Source: Methanosphaerula palustris E1-9c
Lineage (GTDB): Archaea > Halobacteriota > Methanomicrobia > Methanomicrobiales > Methanospirillaceae
Reading direction: 5' to 3'
DNA: 64,000 nt
Assembly: GCF_000021965.1 (NCBI RefSeq)
Contig: NC_011832.1
Span: 2,769,242-2,833,241 of the forward strand
Made by a program: the position numbers and the translations under genes. Each line of letters starts with the position of its first letter. Position 1 is the stretch's first letter. The notes under the pieces are model-generated. The model did not search any database, was not told where the DNA came from, and saw only the letters and a list, made by a program, of their open reading frames with translations. Shown here one piece after another: positions 25,782 to 34,437 of this stretch.

Positions 25782-28700
25782 TCACGAGACTGTGACAGTG
25801 TGCGTTGCGGTCCTTGTTGAACCGTTCGCATCAGTCACCGTCAGGGTGATGGTGTACGTCCCTGCGTTGTTGTACCAGATTCTGTTCAGGCCGATGTTCT
25901 GGCCTGAGAAGGTCTGGCCGTTCCCACAGTTCCACTTCCAGGAGACGGGGTTGCCGCCAGTGGTGGTGTCTGTGAGTGCAACGGAGAGTGAGTGTTTTCC
26001 GGAGGTTGGGCTAACGGTGAAGCTAGCCGCCCCAGTGGTTGGCTGTGTGGTTACGGTTGTGGTTGGCTGTGTGGTCACGGTCGTGGTTGGCGTTACACCA
26101 GACCCGATCGTGATGTAGTCAAGGTTCATCCTTGAGGCACTGAAGGCAACCTTGACAACATTCCTACCCTGTTCGAGGTGAAGTGTACCTGCAGAGGTGA
26201 AGGAGTTGTAGGTGTCGAACGAGCCGGTGGATGCAACACTGACAGGGGTCGAAGAGCTACCTGCTGAGACAGTCACCGTCTTTGTGGTTCCGTCTGGGTT
26301 GGCTGCTCTGAGGGTAACTGGGTAGTCGCCGTCTGCTGCTGCTTCGACTGAGTAGGTGAGGTATTCGCCGCCGATGACGTAGGCAACAGCGTAGCCGCTT
26401 GCGCCTGCTTCGATGTCAACATCGTCAGTGCGGTATGCCCCGCCTGCGTTGCCGGAGGTGGTGTCATAGTAGGCGACGTTCTGTCCACCGAGGTCATAGT
26501 CCTCGGCCTGGACAGTGCCAGGTACGTTGTGTGGCCCGTTGTAGGGCTGACCCTGGGTTGCCGTTGTTGTAACAGTGGTCGTTGGTGCAGCGGAGACGTT
26601 GATCGTCTTGCTGGCAGTGCTGGTCTGGGTTCCGTTCGTGACGGTCAGACTCAGGGTGTAGGTGCCAACAGCACTGTAGATGTGGTTGATGTTCTGGCTC
26701 GATGCGGTGAATCCGTCACCAAAGTCCCATGACCATGCGGCCGGGTACCCGGTGGATGCATCGGTGCCGGTGACTGCAGTTCCGAGCTGGACAGTCTGTG
26801 CGTTAACATTGAAGGCTGCCTGGAGAGTCTGCGGTGCAGCGGTGACGGTTATCGTCTTCGATGCAGTGTTGGATCTGCTTGAGGTGGAGTTGACTGCCTG
26901 CAGCTGTACCGTGTAGGTGCCTGCTGTTGTGTAGGTATGCGCTGGTGGATTCTGCAGGGTTGATGTAGCCCCATCGCCGAAGGTCCAGACCCATACATCT
27001 GCATTGGTCGACTTGTCAGCGAACTGGACAGAGAGTGGTGCAACGCCGGTTGTCGGGGTTGCGGTGAAGTCCGCGACTGGAGTGATGACTGGTGCTGCGG
27101 AGACGGTGATCGTCTGCAGTTTCATGTCCCCAGCTCCAGCTGCATTCGAGGCGGTCAGAAGAACGCCGTAGGTGCCTGCAGTGGCAAAGGTGTGTGATGG
27201 GTTCTGGACATTGCTGGTCGAGAAGTCATCAGTGAAGGTCCAGCTCCACGAGGATGGAGAGTTCGACGAGGTGTCGGCGAACTGCACGGTCAGGGGCGCC
27301 TGTCCGGCTGCCGGAGCGAACGTGAAGTTGCTGACCGGCTTGCTCAGTGAGATGACCGAGACCACCTTGGACTTGGTGCTGGTTCCGACACTGTTCTGAG
27401 TTGTCAGGGTAACGGTGTAGTTCCCTGCGGTTGTGTAGGTGTGGCTTGGGTTCTGTGCTCCGGAGATAGATCCATCGCCGAAGTTCCATGCCCATGCAAA
27501 TGGATTGTTTCCGGACAGGTCAGTGAACTGAACGTTCAGAGGTGCAGCGCCGGTGCTCGGGGTTGCACTGAAGTCGGTGACCGGTGATGGTGCACTGACG
27601 TTGATCAGAGTCGGGGCGTAGACATAGTCTGATGCACCGAGGCTGTTGGCCACCACGAGGTAGACTGCGTACTTGCCTGGGGTGGTGTAGGTGTGGGTGA
27701 TATTCTGTGAGGTTGAAGTGGTGCCGTCACCGAGGTTCCAGTACCATGCAGTTGGCCGCTCTGAGGAGGTGTCATTGAACACGACGGTGAACGGTGACTG
27801 TCCTGAGACCTGTGCTGATGCAGCACTGGCTTTGGTAACTGCAGTTGTGTTTGCATTGAAGCTGGCAACCGGGTTGCCGAGCGGGGTTATGGTTACATCA
27901 TTGATCTTGTAGTTGGTTCCCTTTGCATTGGTTGTGGTCAGCCTGACCGAGTAGGTTCCGGCGTTCTGGTAGGTGTGCACCGGGTTCATTTCAGTCGAGG
28001 TGGTTCCATCATCAAAGGTCCAGAGGAACTGGGTCGCATTGCCACCAGCGTAGGTGAACTGAACCTGAGATGGTGCTGCAAAGCTGGGTGATGTAAAGGT
28101 GAAGTTTGCATTTGGAATTCCACTAACACCAGAGACCGTAACGGTCTGTGCTGCTGCTGCACTTGAACCACCCGCGTTGGATGCGATCAGTACAACACTG
28201 TAGGTGCCCGGGGTTGCGAACGTGTAGGTCAGGTTCGCATCGGTTCCCTGCTGCACTCCGTTGATCAGCCACTGGAAGGTGGTTGGTGCTCCGGTTGAGG
28301 TGTTGGTGAATAAGACGGTCAGCGGTGCTTCGCCATCTGTTGCGTTCTTAGTGAAGCTCGCAACCGGTGCTGCAGTTACTGGAGCAACCGTGACAGTGAA
28401 GAGGTTCAGCTTAGAGTCCGATCCTGCTGCGTTCGTGACGGTGTGGTAGACCCAGAAGGTCCCTGGCACGCTGAACGAGCGGGAGACATTGGCCTGTGTC
28501 GGCACCGGCTGTCCGTCGCTGAAGATCCAGTTGTAGGAACTTGGTGAACCTGACGAGGTATCATTGAAGTAGACCGGCTGGCCGACGAGAATGGTCACAG
28601 GGTTCTGTGCGTAATTGTCAGCAGTGGATCCATTGATCTTGAAGTTCGCGCTTGGAGTTGTAGGTGAATTAACAGTTATCGTGCCTGTAAACGGAGTGGA

Positions 28701-29945
28701 AACTCCTGCCCCGTTTCTGGTCTGCAGAGTGACGGTGTAGGTGCCTGCAGCGGTAAAGGTGTGAGTCGCGTTCTGGACGGTCGACCCCTGGGTTCCGTCA
28801 CCGAAGTTCCAGAGCCAGCTGGTCGGAGCAGCAAGGCCACCATCTGAGGTGTCGTTGAACTGAACTGACAGTGGTGCGGTTCCGGTTGAGGGTGTTGCAA
28901 CAAAGTGTGCAATCGGTGTTGATGGGCCTGCTACGTTAATCCAGATCGAGGACAGGTTGCTGCCCTGTGCATTGGTTGCATTCAGGATGATCTGGTACTG
29001 CCCCTGGTTTAAGGTGAGGGACGGGTTCTGCTCAGTCGAGAAGACTGTACCGTTTTTGGTCCATGACCAGGACGATGGCACCTTGGTCGACTTGTCGGTG
29101 AATGAAACTGTCATCGGTGCAGTGCCATTCAGATAAGCGGCATTAGCGTAGTCTGGTGTTCCTGCTACTGAACTGTTCTCAACGCCATTATTCGAGGCGG
29201 TGAACGCTGATACAGGGGCAATCCCTCCATTGACAACTATTGTAAGTGAATTTGATGTTTTCTGACCATTGACGTTACCTGCAGTCAGATAGACCACGTA
29301 GGTACCGGCCTGAGTGAAGGTGTGGGTCGCGTTCTGGGTTGTGATCAGATCGCTTGCATCACCAAAGTTCCAGGACCAGGTAGTTGGAACACCGGTAGAG
29401 GCATCGGTGAATGTCAGGGCGTCTCCAACATTGACTGTTGCGTTAGAGAATGTGCTCGCACTCCCGGTCGCTCCGAAGACACCATAGGTGTTTCCGTTCA
29501 GACCGATATTGAACTGCGGTGCTACATCTTGAACAGATGCAACCGTAATGCTTGGAAGCGTGTATCCATTGACAGTCATTCCACTTGTGTTAGATGCGTA
29601 TCCAGTTGCATTCTGCACATTCAGAGCGACGACATAGGTCCCAGCTGCTGTATAGGTGTGCGTTGGATTTGCATCAAGGGAGATCGAGCCATCGCCGAAG
29701 TCCCACGCCTGTGATGTGATGTTGTCATACGAGGTATCGGTGAACTTAACTGAATCACCGGCAGTGATGCTGCTGTGGTCTACCGTGAAGTTCACGATCG
29801 GCCCTATGCCTCCGTATCCTTTATCATTGGTATGGTCTGCTGTTGCCGAGGCGGCGAACGCCCCTGGAATCAACAGGCAGGCCATGATTACCATCAGAGA
29901 GACTAGGAACAGTCTGCCTGATGGATTACTCTTGGGTAATCTCAT
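25782..29945 (-). CDS. Secreted multi-PKD-domain surface protein with CBM6-like module
   Basis: A 1387-residue exported protein. The N-terminus is a Sec signal peptide (basic MRLPKSNPSGR, hydrophobic core, likely cleavage after AFA near residue 31). About twelve PKD-type beta-sandwich domains follow, each with the W-x-W-x-F-G-D-G core and Y-x-x-x-G-x-Y/T-V-x-L ending. A CBM6-like carbohydrate-binding domain (VQAEDYDLGGQNVAYYDTTS...LDYITIG) comes next, then a short Thr-rich repeat (TTTVTTQPTTTVTTQP) and a final PKD domain. No C-terminal anchor is visible. AAAGGAGG precedes the ATG. Such proteins build archaeal cell surfaces and bind polysaccharide; the ligand is unknown. It shares its CBM6-like domain with the neighbouring papain-like protein. 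Confidence 0.93.
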   Translation of the reverse strand: MRLPKSNPSGRLFLVSLMVIMACLLIPGAFAASATADHTNDKGYGGIGPIVNFTVDHSSITAGDSVKFTDTSYDNITSQAWDFGDGSISLDANPTHTYTAAGTYVVALNVQNATGYASNTSGMTVNGYTLPSITVASVQDVAPQFNIGLNGNTYGVFGATGSASTFSNATVNVGDALTFTDASTGVPTTWSWNFGDASDLITTQNATHTFTQAGTYVVYLTAGNVNGQKTSNSLTIVVNGGIAPVSAFTASNNGVENSSVAGTPDYANAAYLNGTAPMTVSFTDKSTKVPSSWSWTKNGTVFSTEQNPSLTLNQGQYQIILNATNAQGSNLSSIWINVAGPSTPIAHFVATPSTGTAPLSVQFNDTSDGGLAAPTSWLWNFGDGTQGSTVQNATHTFTAAGTYTVTLQTRNGAGVSTPFTGTITVNSPTTPSANFKINGSTADNYAQNPVTILVGQPVYFNDTSSGSPSSYNWIFSDGQPVPTQANVSRSFSVPGTFWVYHTVTNAAGSDSKLNLFTVTVAPVTAAPVASFTKNATDGEAPLTVLFTNTSTGAPTTFQWLINGVQQGTDANLTYTFATPGTYSVVLIASNAGGSSAAAAQTVTVSGVSGIPNANFTFTSPSFAAPSQVQFTYAGGNATQFLWTFDDGTTSTEMNPVHTYQNAGTYSVRLTTTNAKGTNYKINDVTITPLGNPVASFNANTTAVTKASAASAQVSGQSPFTVVFNDTSSERPTAWYWNLGDGTTSTSQNITHTYTTPGKYAVYLVVANSLGASDYVYAPTLINVSAPSPVTDFSATPSTGAAPLNVQFTDLSGNNPFAWAWNFGDGSISGAQNPSHTYTTAGNYTVTLTTQNSVGTSTKSKVVSVISLSKPVSNFTFAPAAGQAPLTVQFADTSSNSPSSWSWTFTDDFSTSNVQNPSHTFATAGTYGVLLTASNAAGAGDMKLQTITVSAAPVITPVADFTATPTTGVAPLSVQFADKSTNADVWVWTFGDGATSTLQNPPAHTYTTAGTYTVQLQAVNSTSSRSNTASKTITVTAAPQTLQAAFNVNAQTVQLGTAVTGTDASTGYPAAWSWDFGDGFTASSQNINHIYSAVGTYTLSLTVTNGTQTSTASKTINVSAAPTTTVTTTATQGQPYNGPHNVPGTVQAEDYDLGGQNVAYYDTTSGNAGGAYRTDDVDIEAGASGYAVAYVIGGEYLTYSVEAAADGDYPVTLRAANPDGTTKTVTVSAGSSSTPVSVASTGSFDTYNSFTSAGTLHLEQGRNVVKVAFSASRMNLDYITIGSGVTPTTTVTTQPTTTVTTQPTTGAASFTVSPTSGKHSLSVALTDTTTGGNPVSWKWNCGNGQTFSGQNIGLNRIWYNNAGTYTITLTVTDANGSTRTATHTVTVS

Positions 29946-30019
29946 ATCAATAACCTCCTTTGGTTCATAGTAGATTTAACCATCCCAAACGGTTTAAACG
30001 TTTCCATTTAATCGATTTC

Positions 30020-30030
30020 ATTTATATACA
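30020..30030 (-). promoter_or_regulatory. TATA box of the PKD surface-protein gene
   Basis: TGTATATAAAT reading leftward, about 75-85 bases before the ATG at 29945. This implies a leader of roughly 50 bases that includes the GTTTAAAC palindrome and the GGAGG ribosome site. Confidence 0.6.
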
Positions 30031-30387
30031 TTTCCTGATCCGAACTCTCTCGATTGGTCAAAAAGTACGATTACTCACGTTTTTTGGCCATAATTCACCT
30101 CCGACTCTCCTCAACGAAGGGAGGATCTCTCCTGACACCTCACCTCCCCGCCAAACCCGGATGAAAGCTTTGCAACCCCGATGATTTAGCAGTTCTCTCA
30201 ATCTTCCCTGGCCCAGAGTTCATCTCCATCGGCCCCTGGAGAAGGGGCACGTTGACAGAGGAATTGAAGACTCCAAATAGACCTGAGAGACATTAAGGGA
30301 TATAAGAGTAACTCAGACCAAGCCCCGGTCAGCCGAAAAATCCGGAGAAGAGACGCGCAAATGCGCGATGAGAGAGGGGGAGATCAG

Positions 30388-30401
30388 GGGCGTCGGCCCC
30401 G
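30388..30401 (-). terminator. Hairpin immediately after the papain-dockerin gene
   Basis: GGGGC-gtcg-GCCCC forms a five-pair stem directly after the stop codon at 30403. No long T-run follows, so terminator function is tentative. Confidence 0.4.
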
Positions 30402-30402
30402 G

Positions 30403-32148
30403 TCAGAGCTGGTTGAAGAGGAGGACGATATCATTGAAGTCGATCTGTCCATCCCGATTGAAGTCGAATGTGTTGATAGGCTCATTTTCGGTGATCCAGT
30501 CCATCTGGTTGAAGAAGAGAACCACATCATTGAAGTTCAGTGACCCGTCGCCGTTCAGATCCTCGTACAATCCATCGCTGTTCAGGTCCCGGGGCAGTTC
30601 AGTCGCCCCTGGAACTACCTGAACCGCCTGGCCGGTGGTGAAGCTGACCTGATCCAGATTCAGCCCATCGCCGACGAAGGAGAGATTCAGGTGGCGGAGG
30701 CCGGCCGTGAGCGGGAGGGTCGTGGAGACACTAGTATATTGTTCCGACCCGCCGGTGTTGGGGACCTGCACGGTTCCGACCTCCTGGCCGTCCACCTGGA
30801 TGGTGATCGCCTTCCCGTTGCTCCAGGTTGCTGTCCTGAACGTTGCGGTGTATGAACCGGAACTGGCAACATTCAGTGTGTACTCGAGCCACTCGCCGTC
30901 CCGGATCCAGCCGATGTCGGTGATCCCGCCGGCAGTCTCTATGTCCACGTCATCGCTCCGGTAGGCTCCGCCGGCGTTTCCAGTGGTGGTGTCATGATAA
31001 GCTATACCCTCCCCACCGAGATCGTAGTCCTCGGCCTGGAGCACCCCTGGGACCTGGTGCGAGCCGTTATACGGCGCCAGTGTTGGGATCGGTGTTGGGA
31101 TCTCTCCAAACGTGACACCTTCCGTCTCCCAGGTGGTCATCGGGACCGTAAAGACATATGGACAGATGGCGTTGTAGTCAATGTCCATCTTGATACGGAA
31201 CGTCCCGTCAGGCCGGTTGCCGGATGCACCAGCCCCCATACTGTTCAACGCGATCCAGTAACGGTTGTTCGGATCGGTCATGTTGTAGCCGACGATCGTC
31301 ACGGCATGGCTAGCCCCGTGGGAAGGATCGTACGGTTTCCCTGCGAATGGTGACGGATTCCAGACTGCATCCTCGCCCTGGTAATACCAGAAGTTACTGA
31401 AACTGACGACCGCATCGGCGTTCGGCATTACAAACCCGAGATAGAGTGCTTTACCGCTATCGAGTGTCCCCTTGATATTCGCGATCGCCGCACTATCCCC
31501 AACCCCAGCCGTTGGAATCCTCTGCTCAGTGATCGACGTGATCGGATAGTTCGGTACGGTCTGAATATCGGCCGCTGCAACCGCTGCCTTCATTCTGGCC
31601 TCAGAGTAGGCCGTCCCATCCTGGAAGCTCGCATTGGTGTTGGACCAGGGAACCGCAATCTTCTTCTCCGAATAAAACCCGACAAAATCCCCGAGTGTCC
31701 CGCCCTCACCAGCCCAGTTAGGGCCAGACCCCCCATTATAGTTCGAATCCAGGTACTGGATCGAGAGCCGGTCCTTGATCGATTGTTGCTCGGAGAGAGC
31801 AACTTCCAGCACCCCAGTGCTGGCCCATACCCAGCAGTTCCCGATCGGATTCTGGTTCCGCTCAGTGACATTGTAAGAGATCACAGAGAGCAGGTTCTGC
31901 TCGGTCTGAAACGATGCCATCATCCTTCGTAAGAAACTGGGTTGTGGTGCCTCCGGGGCCATGTTGTATTCATCAATCCACCGCTTCAACACCTCAGGGG
32001 ATGGGTGCATGAACGGATCGGCAGACTGCACCTGATCCCCGGAGACGTTCGTTGCAGACAGAGTCACTGGATCAGCAGCCGAGACCACACCCACGGCGGC
32101 GAGGATCAGCCCGATCACGAGGATATTATATAATGTGTGTCGTTGCAT
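30403..32148 (-). CDS. Secreted papain-like cysteine protease with CBM6-like and dockerin-like domains
   Basis: A 581-residue exported protein starting at ATG 32148, where GGAGGT lies 8 bases upstream. The signal peptide ends near VVSA/AD. A C1-type peptidase domain follows, with oxyanion Gln and nucleophile Cys in NQNPIGNCWVWASTG, His in GASHAVTIVGYN and Asn in YWIALNSMG. Next is a CBM6-like domain (VLQAEDYDLGGEGIAYHDTT...LNLDQVSF). The C-terminal 65 residues hold two EF-hand-like loops of dockerin type (DLNGDGSLNFND and DFNRDGQIDFND). The catalytic triad is intact. Dockerins bind cohesins in cellulosomes, but no cohesin is visible here; archaeal dockerins may have another partner or only bind calcium. 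Confidence 0.88.
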   Translation of the reverse strand: MQRHTLYNILVIGLILAAVGVVSAADPVTLSATNVSGDQVQSADPFMHPSPEVLKRWIDEYNMAPEAPQPSFLRRMMASFQTEQNLLSVISYNVTERNQNPIGNCWVWASTGVLEVALSEQQSIKDRLSIQYLDSNYNGGSGPNWAGEGGTLGDFVGFYSEKKIAVPWSNTNASFQDGTAYSEARMKAAVAAADIQTVPNYPITSITEQRIPTAGVGDSAAIANIKGTLDSGKALYLGFVMPNADAVVSFSNFWYYQGEDAVWNPSPFAGKPYDPSHGASHAVTIVGYNMTDPNNRYWIALNSMGAGASGNRPDGTFRIKMDIDYNAICPYVFTVPMTTWETEGVTFGEIPTPIPTLAPYNGSHQVPGVLQAEDYDLGGEGIAYHDTTTGNAGGAYRSDDVDIETAGGITDIGWIRDGEWLEYTLNVASSGSYTATFRTATWSNGKAITIQVDGQEVGTVQVPNTGGSEQYTSVSTTLPLTAGLRHLNLSFVGDGLNLDQVSFTTGQAVQVVPGATELPRDLNSDGLYEDLNGDGSLNFNDVVLFFNQMDWITENEPINTFDFNRDGQIDFNDIVLLFNQL

Positions 32149-32343
32149 GGACAGGTACCTCGGAGGAGTCCAGACCCGGGTGTCATCTCCCGGAGAATCC
32201 AAGATCTGACCGGCCAGCGGAATCCATAATAATGAACGATCTTTGCCCTTGCAGGATAATCAACTGTTGGGTGGTGACATCCAGCGTAGAACATCGCTGT
32301 TGATGTTATGATCGACCTCGTCATGTGACTACCGCCATTCTGG

Positions 32344-34437
32344 CTACGCTGACCCCGTTGTTGAAAAGATCGTCACCCCGTTTCCGGTATAGATCGGCGT
32401 CAACCCGGTGTGCGGAAGGCTCAAGTTATAGGTATCCCCCTCCAGCGGCCCGACATACAGGTACCGGCACCCATACCAGTCCATCAGCGAAACCGTATCA
32501 TCTGGCGACTCGTAGATCTTCTGTATATCCCCCATCCGCTGGAAGTACCAGTTGTCGGGGTTTCCTCGCCAGAGGTATTCATTGAAGAGCCAGCCGACCT
32601 CTGTCGGGATCCCGGTGAACGAGGAGATCCGCGAATAGTAACTGTGTTCGTTCTTTGCGGCCTCGATGATGCAGGGTATATCGGTCCTGTTCCGAAGAAA
32701 AGCGATCGCAGCAGCATCGGCCGGATGATCATAGGCCAGGTACGCCGAGCCGTCGAGGGTGTACGCCCCCCCTTTATGCGGCTGATAGAAGAGATGACTG
32801 TCGAAGTCGAGCCCGAGTACCGGCGGTGTGATCAACAGTATCATCAGCACCACCGCAATCACACCCCGCCAGCGAGCAGGGGAGAGAAGGGGATGAGACA
32901 GTCGGGAGGCAACGGCAGTGCCGGTGAGGGCGAGCGTCCCCGCCCCGATCAGCAGCCAGGCGGCCCAGTAGAGTTTGAAGACCGTGTTCATCCGAAACGA
33001 AGCGGTCGTGGTGAACGTCGACTCCAAGTATACATACTCGCAGAGGACAACCAGCAGCAGTCCAGTCGCCGCGAAGATGCCAGCGGGTTCGTAGGTTCTG
33101 CGGGTGATCAGATAGATGAGCGGGACCAGCGCCACCGCGGCAGCCGGGTAGCCTGCGAGCGCAACTGGAATGGCTATGAACAGCAGGTACGGGCGTGCCC
33201 GGATATCCCTGGCCAGCACCAGGTAAAGCAATCCAAGGAAGATCCCATGGAAGAGAAGGAATTGAACGACCCCAGAGGGAGGGTGGGCCGCTCCCCCGAT
33301 GAAGAAGAGCCCCATTGTCCCGGCTGTCTTCATCATCAGGTAGAATGGGAGGTAGAGTAGGGCTGCTGCGATGGGAACCCCAACGGCCAGCCAGATTAGC
33401 GGTCCGGGTGAACGTATACCCCTCCGCAGTATATGAGTAATTCTCTCCACAAACGTCCCCTCCTCATTCTGCAGGGCCAGCAGCACCCCAACACCCACCG
33501 TCAGTGGCCCGTAGACCAGAACGTCCCAAGAGTTCATCGGCGCCATCGAACCGAGCGAGAGCGTCAGGAGACCGCAGACAAGAAGTTTGGAGCGGCTGGA
33601 GAGCGTGGACCAGTGGTACCAGCAGAACGCCAACAATAACAGCAGAAACGCCTGGTTGAACTGGGCCATCACATGAGCATGGGCGTCCCCCCAGAGGTAC
33701 GAGAAGAGTGGATACTCGTCGATCGCACCGGAGATAACCCGGCTACTCTCCCAGAAGACATGGTGCAGTTCTTGCCCAGAAACGATCCTGATCAGGAACT
33801 CCGGGTCAGGAAGGGCGAGGAGGAGGAGCGGCAGCCAGGGGAGACGAGGGACAATCAGCCGACCCAGTGCCAGCAGGTTGATCACCGTCAGCGCAAAGAC
33901 CGTCGGCAGGATCAGGTTGAAGACGACCGTCGAGGGGATGCCGGTTACCACTCCAAGCGCCCCCATCATCCAATGGCCAAGATAATAATAGATGTTCATC
34001 GACCCGCCAGCGAACCAGGGGTCGAGCGGCGGTACCACCGGTGTCCTGATGATCGACGCGAGGATCGCATGGTCCATGAACTTCTCGCTGGTACTGATCA
34101 TCGGAGTTTGAAACCGGAACTCCAGCAACAACAGAAAGGCAGCACCACCGGCGACCAGGAACTGAAGATCGACTCCACGAAATCTCCAGGAATACTGCCG
34201 GGTCACTGCTTGCCAGATGACCAGGATGATGAATGGGAGGAGCGCCAGGTGGAGAGGAAGGTGCACCAGCCCACAGTACCAGCTGATCGCGGTGAAGAGG
34301 AGGAGACCTCCGTTCAGAGAGAATGGAACCGCCCATGTGGGGGCGATCTTTCGCATCTGCGGGTACAGCGCGGCAGCGAAGAGGAGGAGGAGGACAAGCC
34401 AGAGGAGGACCTCCAGCCCTTCGACCAGCAGGGCCAT
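32344..34437 (-). CDS. DUF2298 (YYY-family) multi-pass membrane protein
   Basis: A protein of about 697 residues with many hydrophobic segments, matching the DUF2298 / Chlor_Arch_YYY family, which resembles GT-C membrane glycosyltransferases. Visible blocks include IYYYLGHWMMGALGVVTGIPS, FSYLWGDAHAHVMAQFNQAF and TASFRMNTVFKLYWAAWLL. The short C-terminal portion is extracellular-like (RISSFTGIPTEVGWLFNEYLWRG). The start at 34437 shares its first base with the stop of the FtsZ-like gene, so the two are coupled. Likely handles lipid-linked sugars; the reaction is not known. Confidence 0.88.
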   Translation of the reverse strand: MALLVEGLEVLLWLVLLLLFAAALYPQMRKIAPTWAVPFSLNGGLLLFTAISWYCGLVHLPLHLALLPFIILVIWQAVTRQYSWRFRGVDLQFLVAGGAAFLLLLEFRFQTPMISTSEKFMDHAILASIIRTPVVPPLDPWFAGGSMNIYYYLGHWMMGALGVVTGIPSTVVFNLILPTVFALTVINLLALGRLIVPRLPWLPLLLLALPDPEFLIRIVSGQELHHVFWESSRVISGAIDEYPLFSYLWGDAHAHVMAQFNQAFLLLLLAFCWYHWSTLSSRSKLLVCGLLTLSLGSMAPMNSWDVLVYGPLTVGVGVLLALQNEEGTFVERITHILRRGIRSPGPLIWLAVGVPIAAALLYLPFYLMMKTAGTMGLFFIGGAAHPPSGVVQFLLFHGIFLGLLYLVLARDIRARPYLLFIAIPVALAGYPAAAVALVPLIYLITRRTYEPAGIFAATGLLLVVLCEYVYLESTFTTTASFRMNTVFKLYWAAWLLIGAGTLALTGTAVASRLSHPLLSPARWRGVIAVVLMILLITPPVLGLDFDSHLFYQPHKGGAYTLDGSAYLAYDHPADAAAIAFLRNRTDIPCIIEAAKNEHSYYSRISSFTGIPTEVGWLFNEYLWRGNPDNWYFQRMGDIQKIYESPDDTVSLMDWYGCRYLYVGPLEGDTYNLSLPHTGLTPIYTGNGVTIFSTTGSA

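Larger units (their letters stand above)
29946..30402 (-). other. 457-bp region upstream of the PKD gene
   Basis: Contains the PKD-gene leader and TATA box (30020-30030), and a GTTTAAAC palindrome within AAACGGTTTAAACGTTT (29985-30001). A GCCCCT/AGGGGC hairpin lies at 30232-30248. The region ends with the GGGGC/GCCCC hairpin after the papain-like gene. A relic start (ribosome site plus six codons) lies at 30071-30102. No full gene was seen. Confidence 0.45.

Noticed and set aside
25782-29945. Treating the PKD repeats as a DNA repeat or separate genes
   Set aside because: One continuous frame with a single signal peptide; repeats are diverged protein domains, not near-identical DNA.
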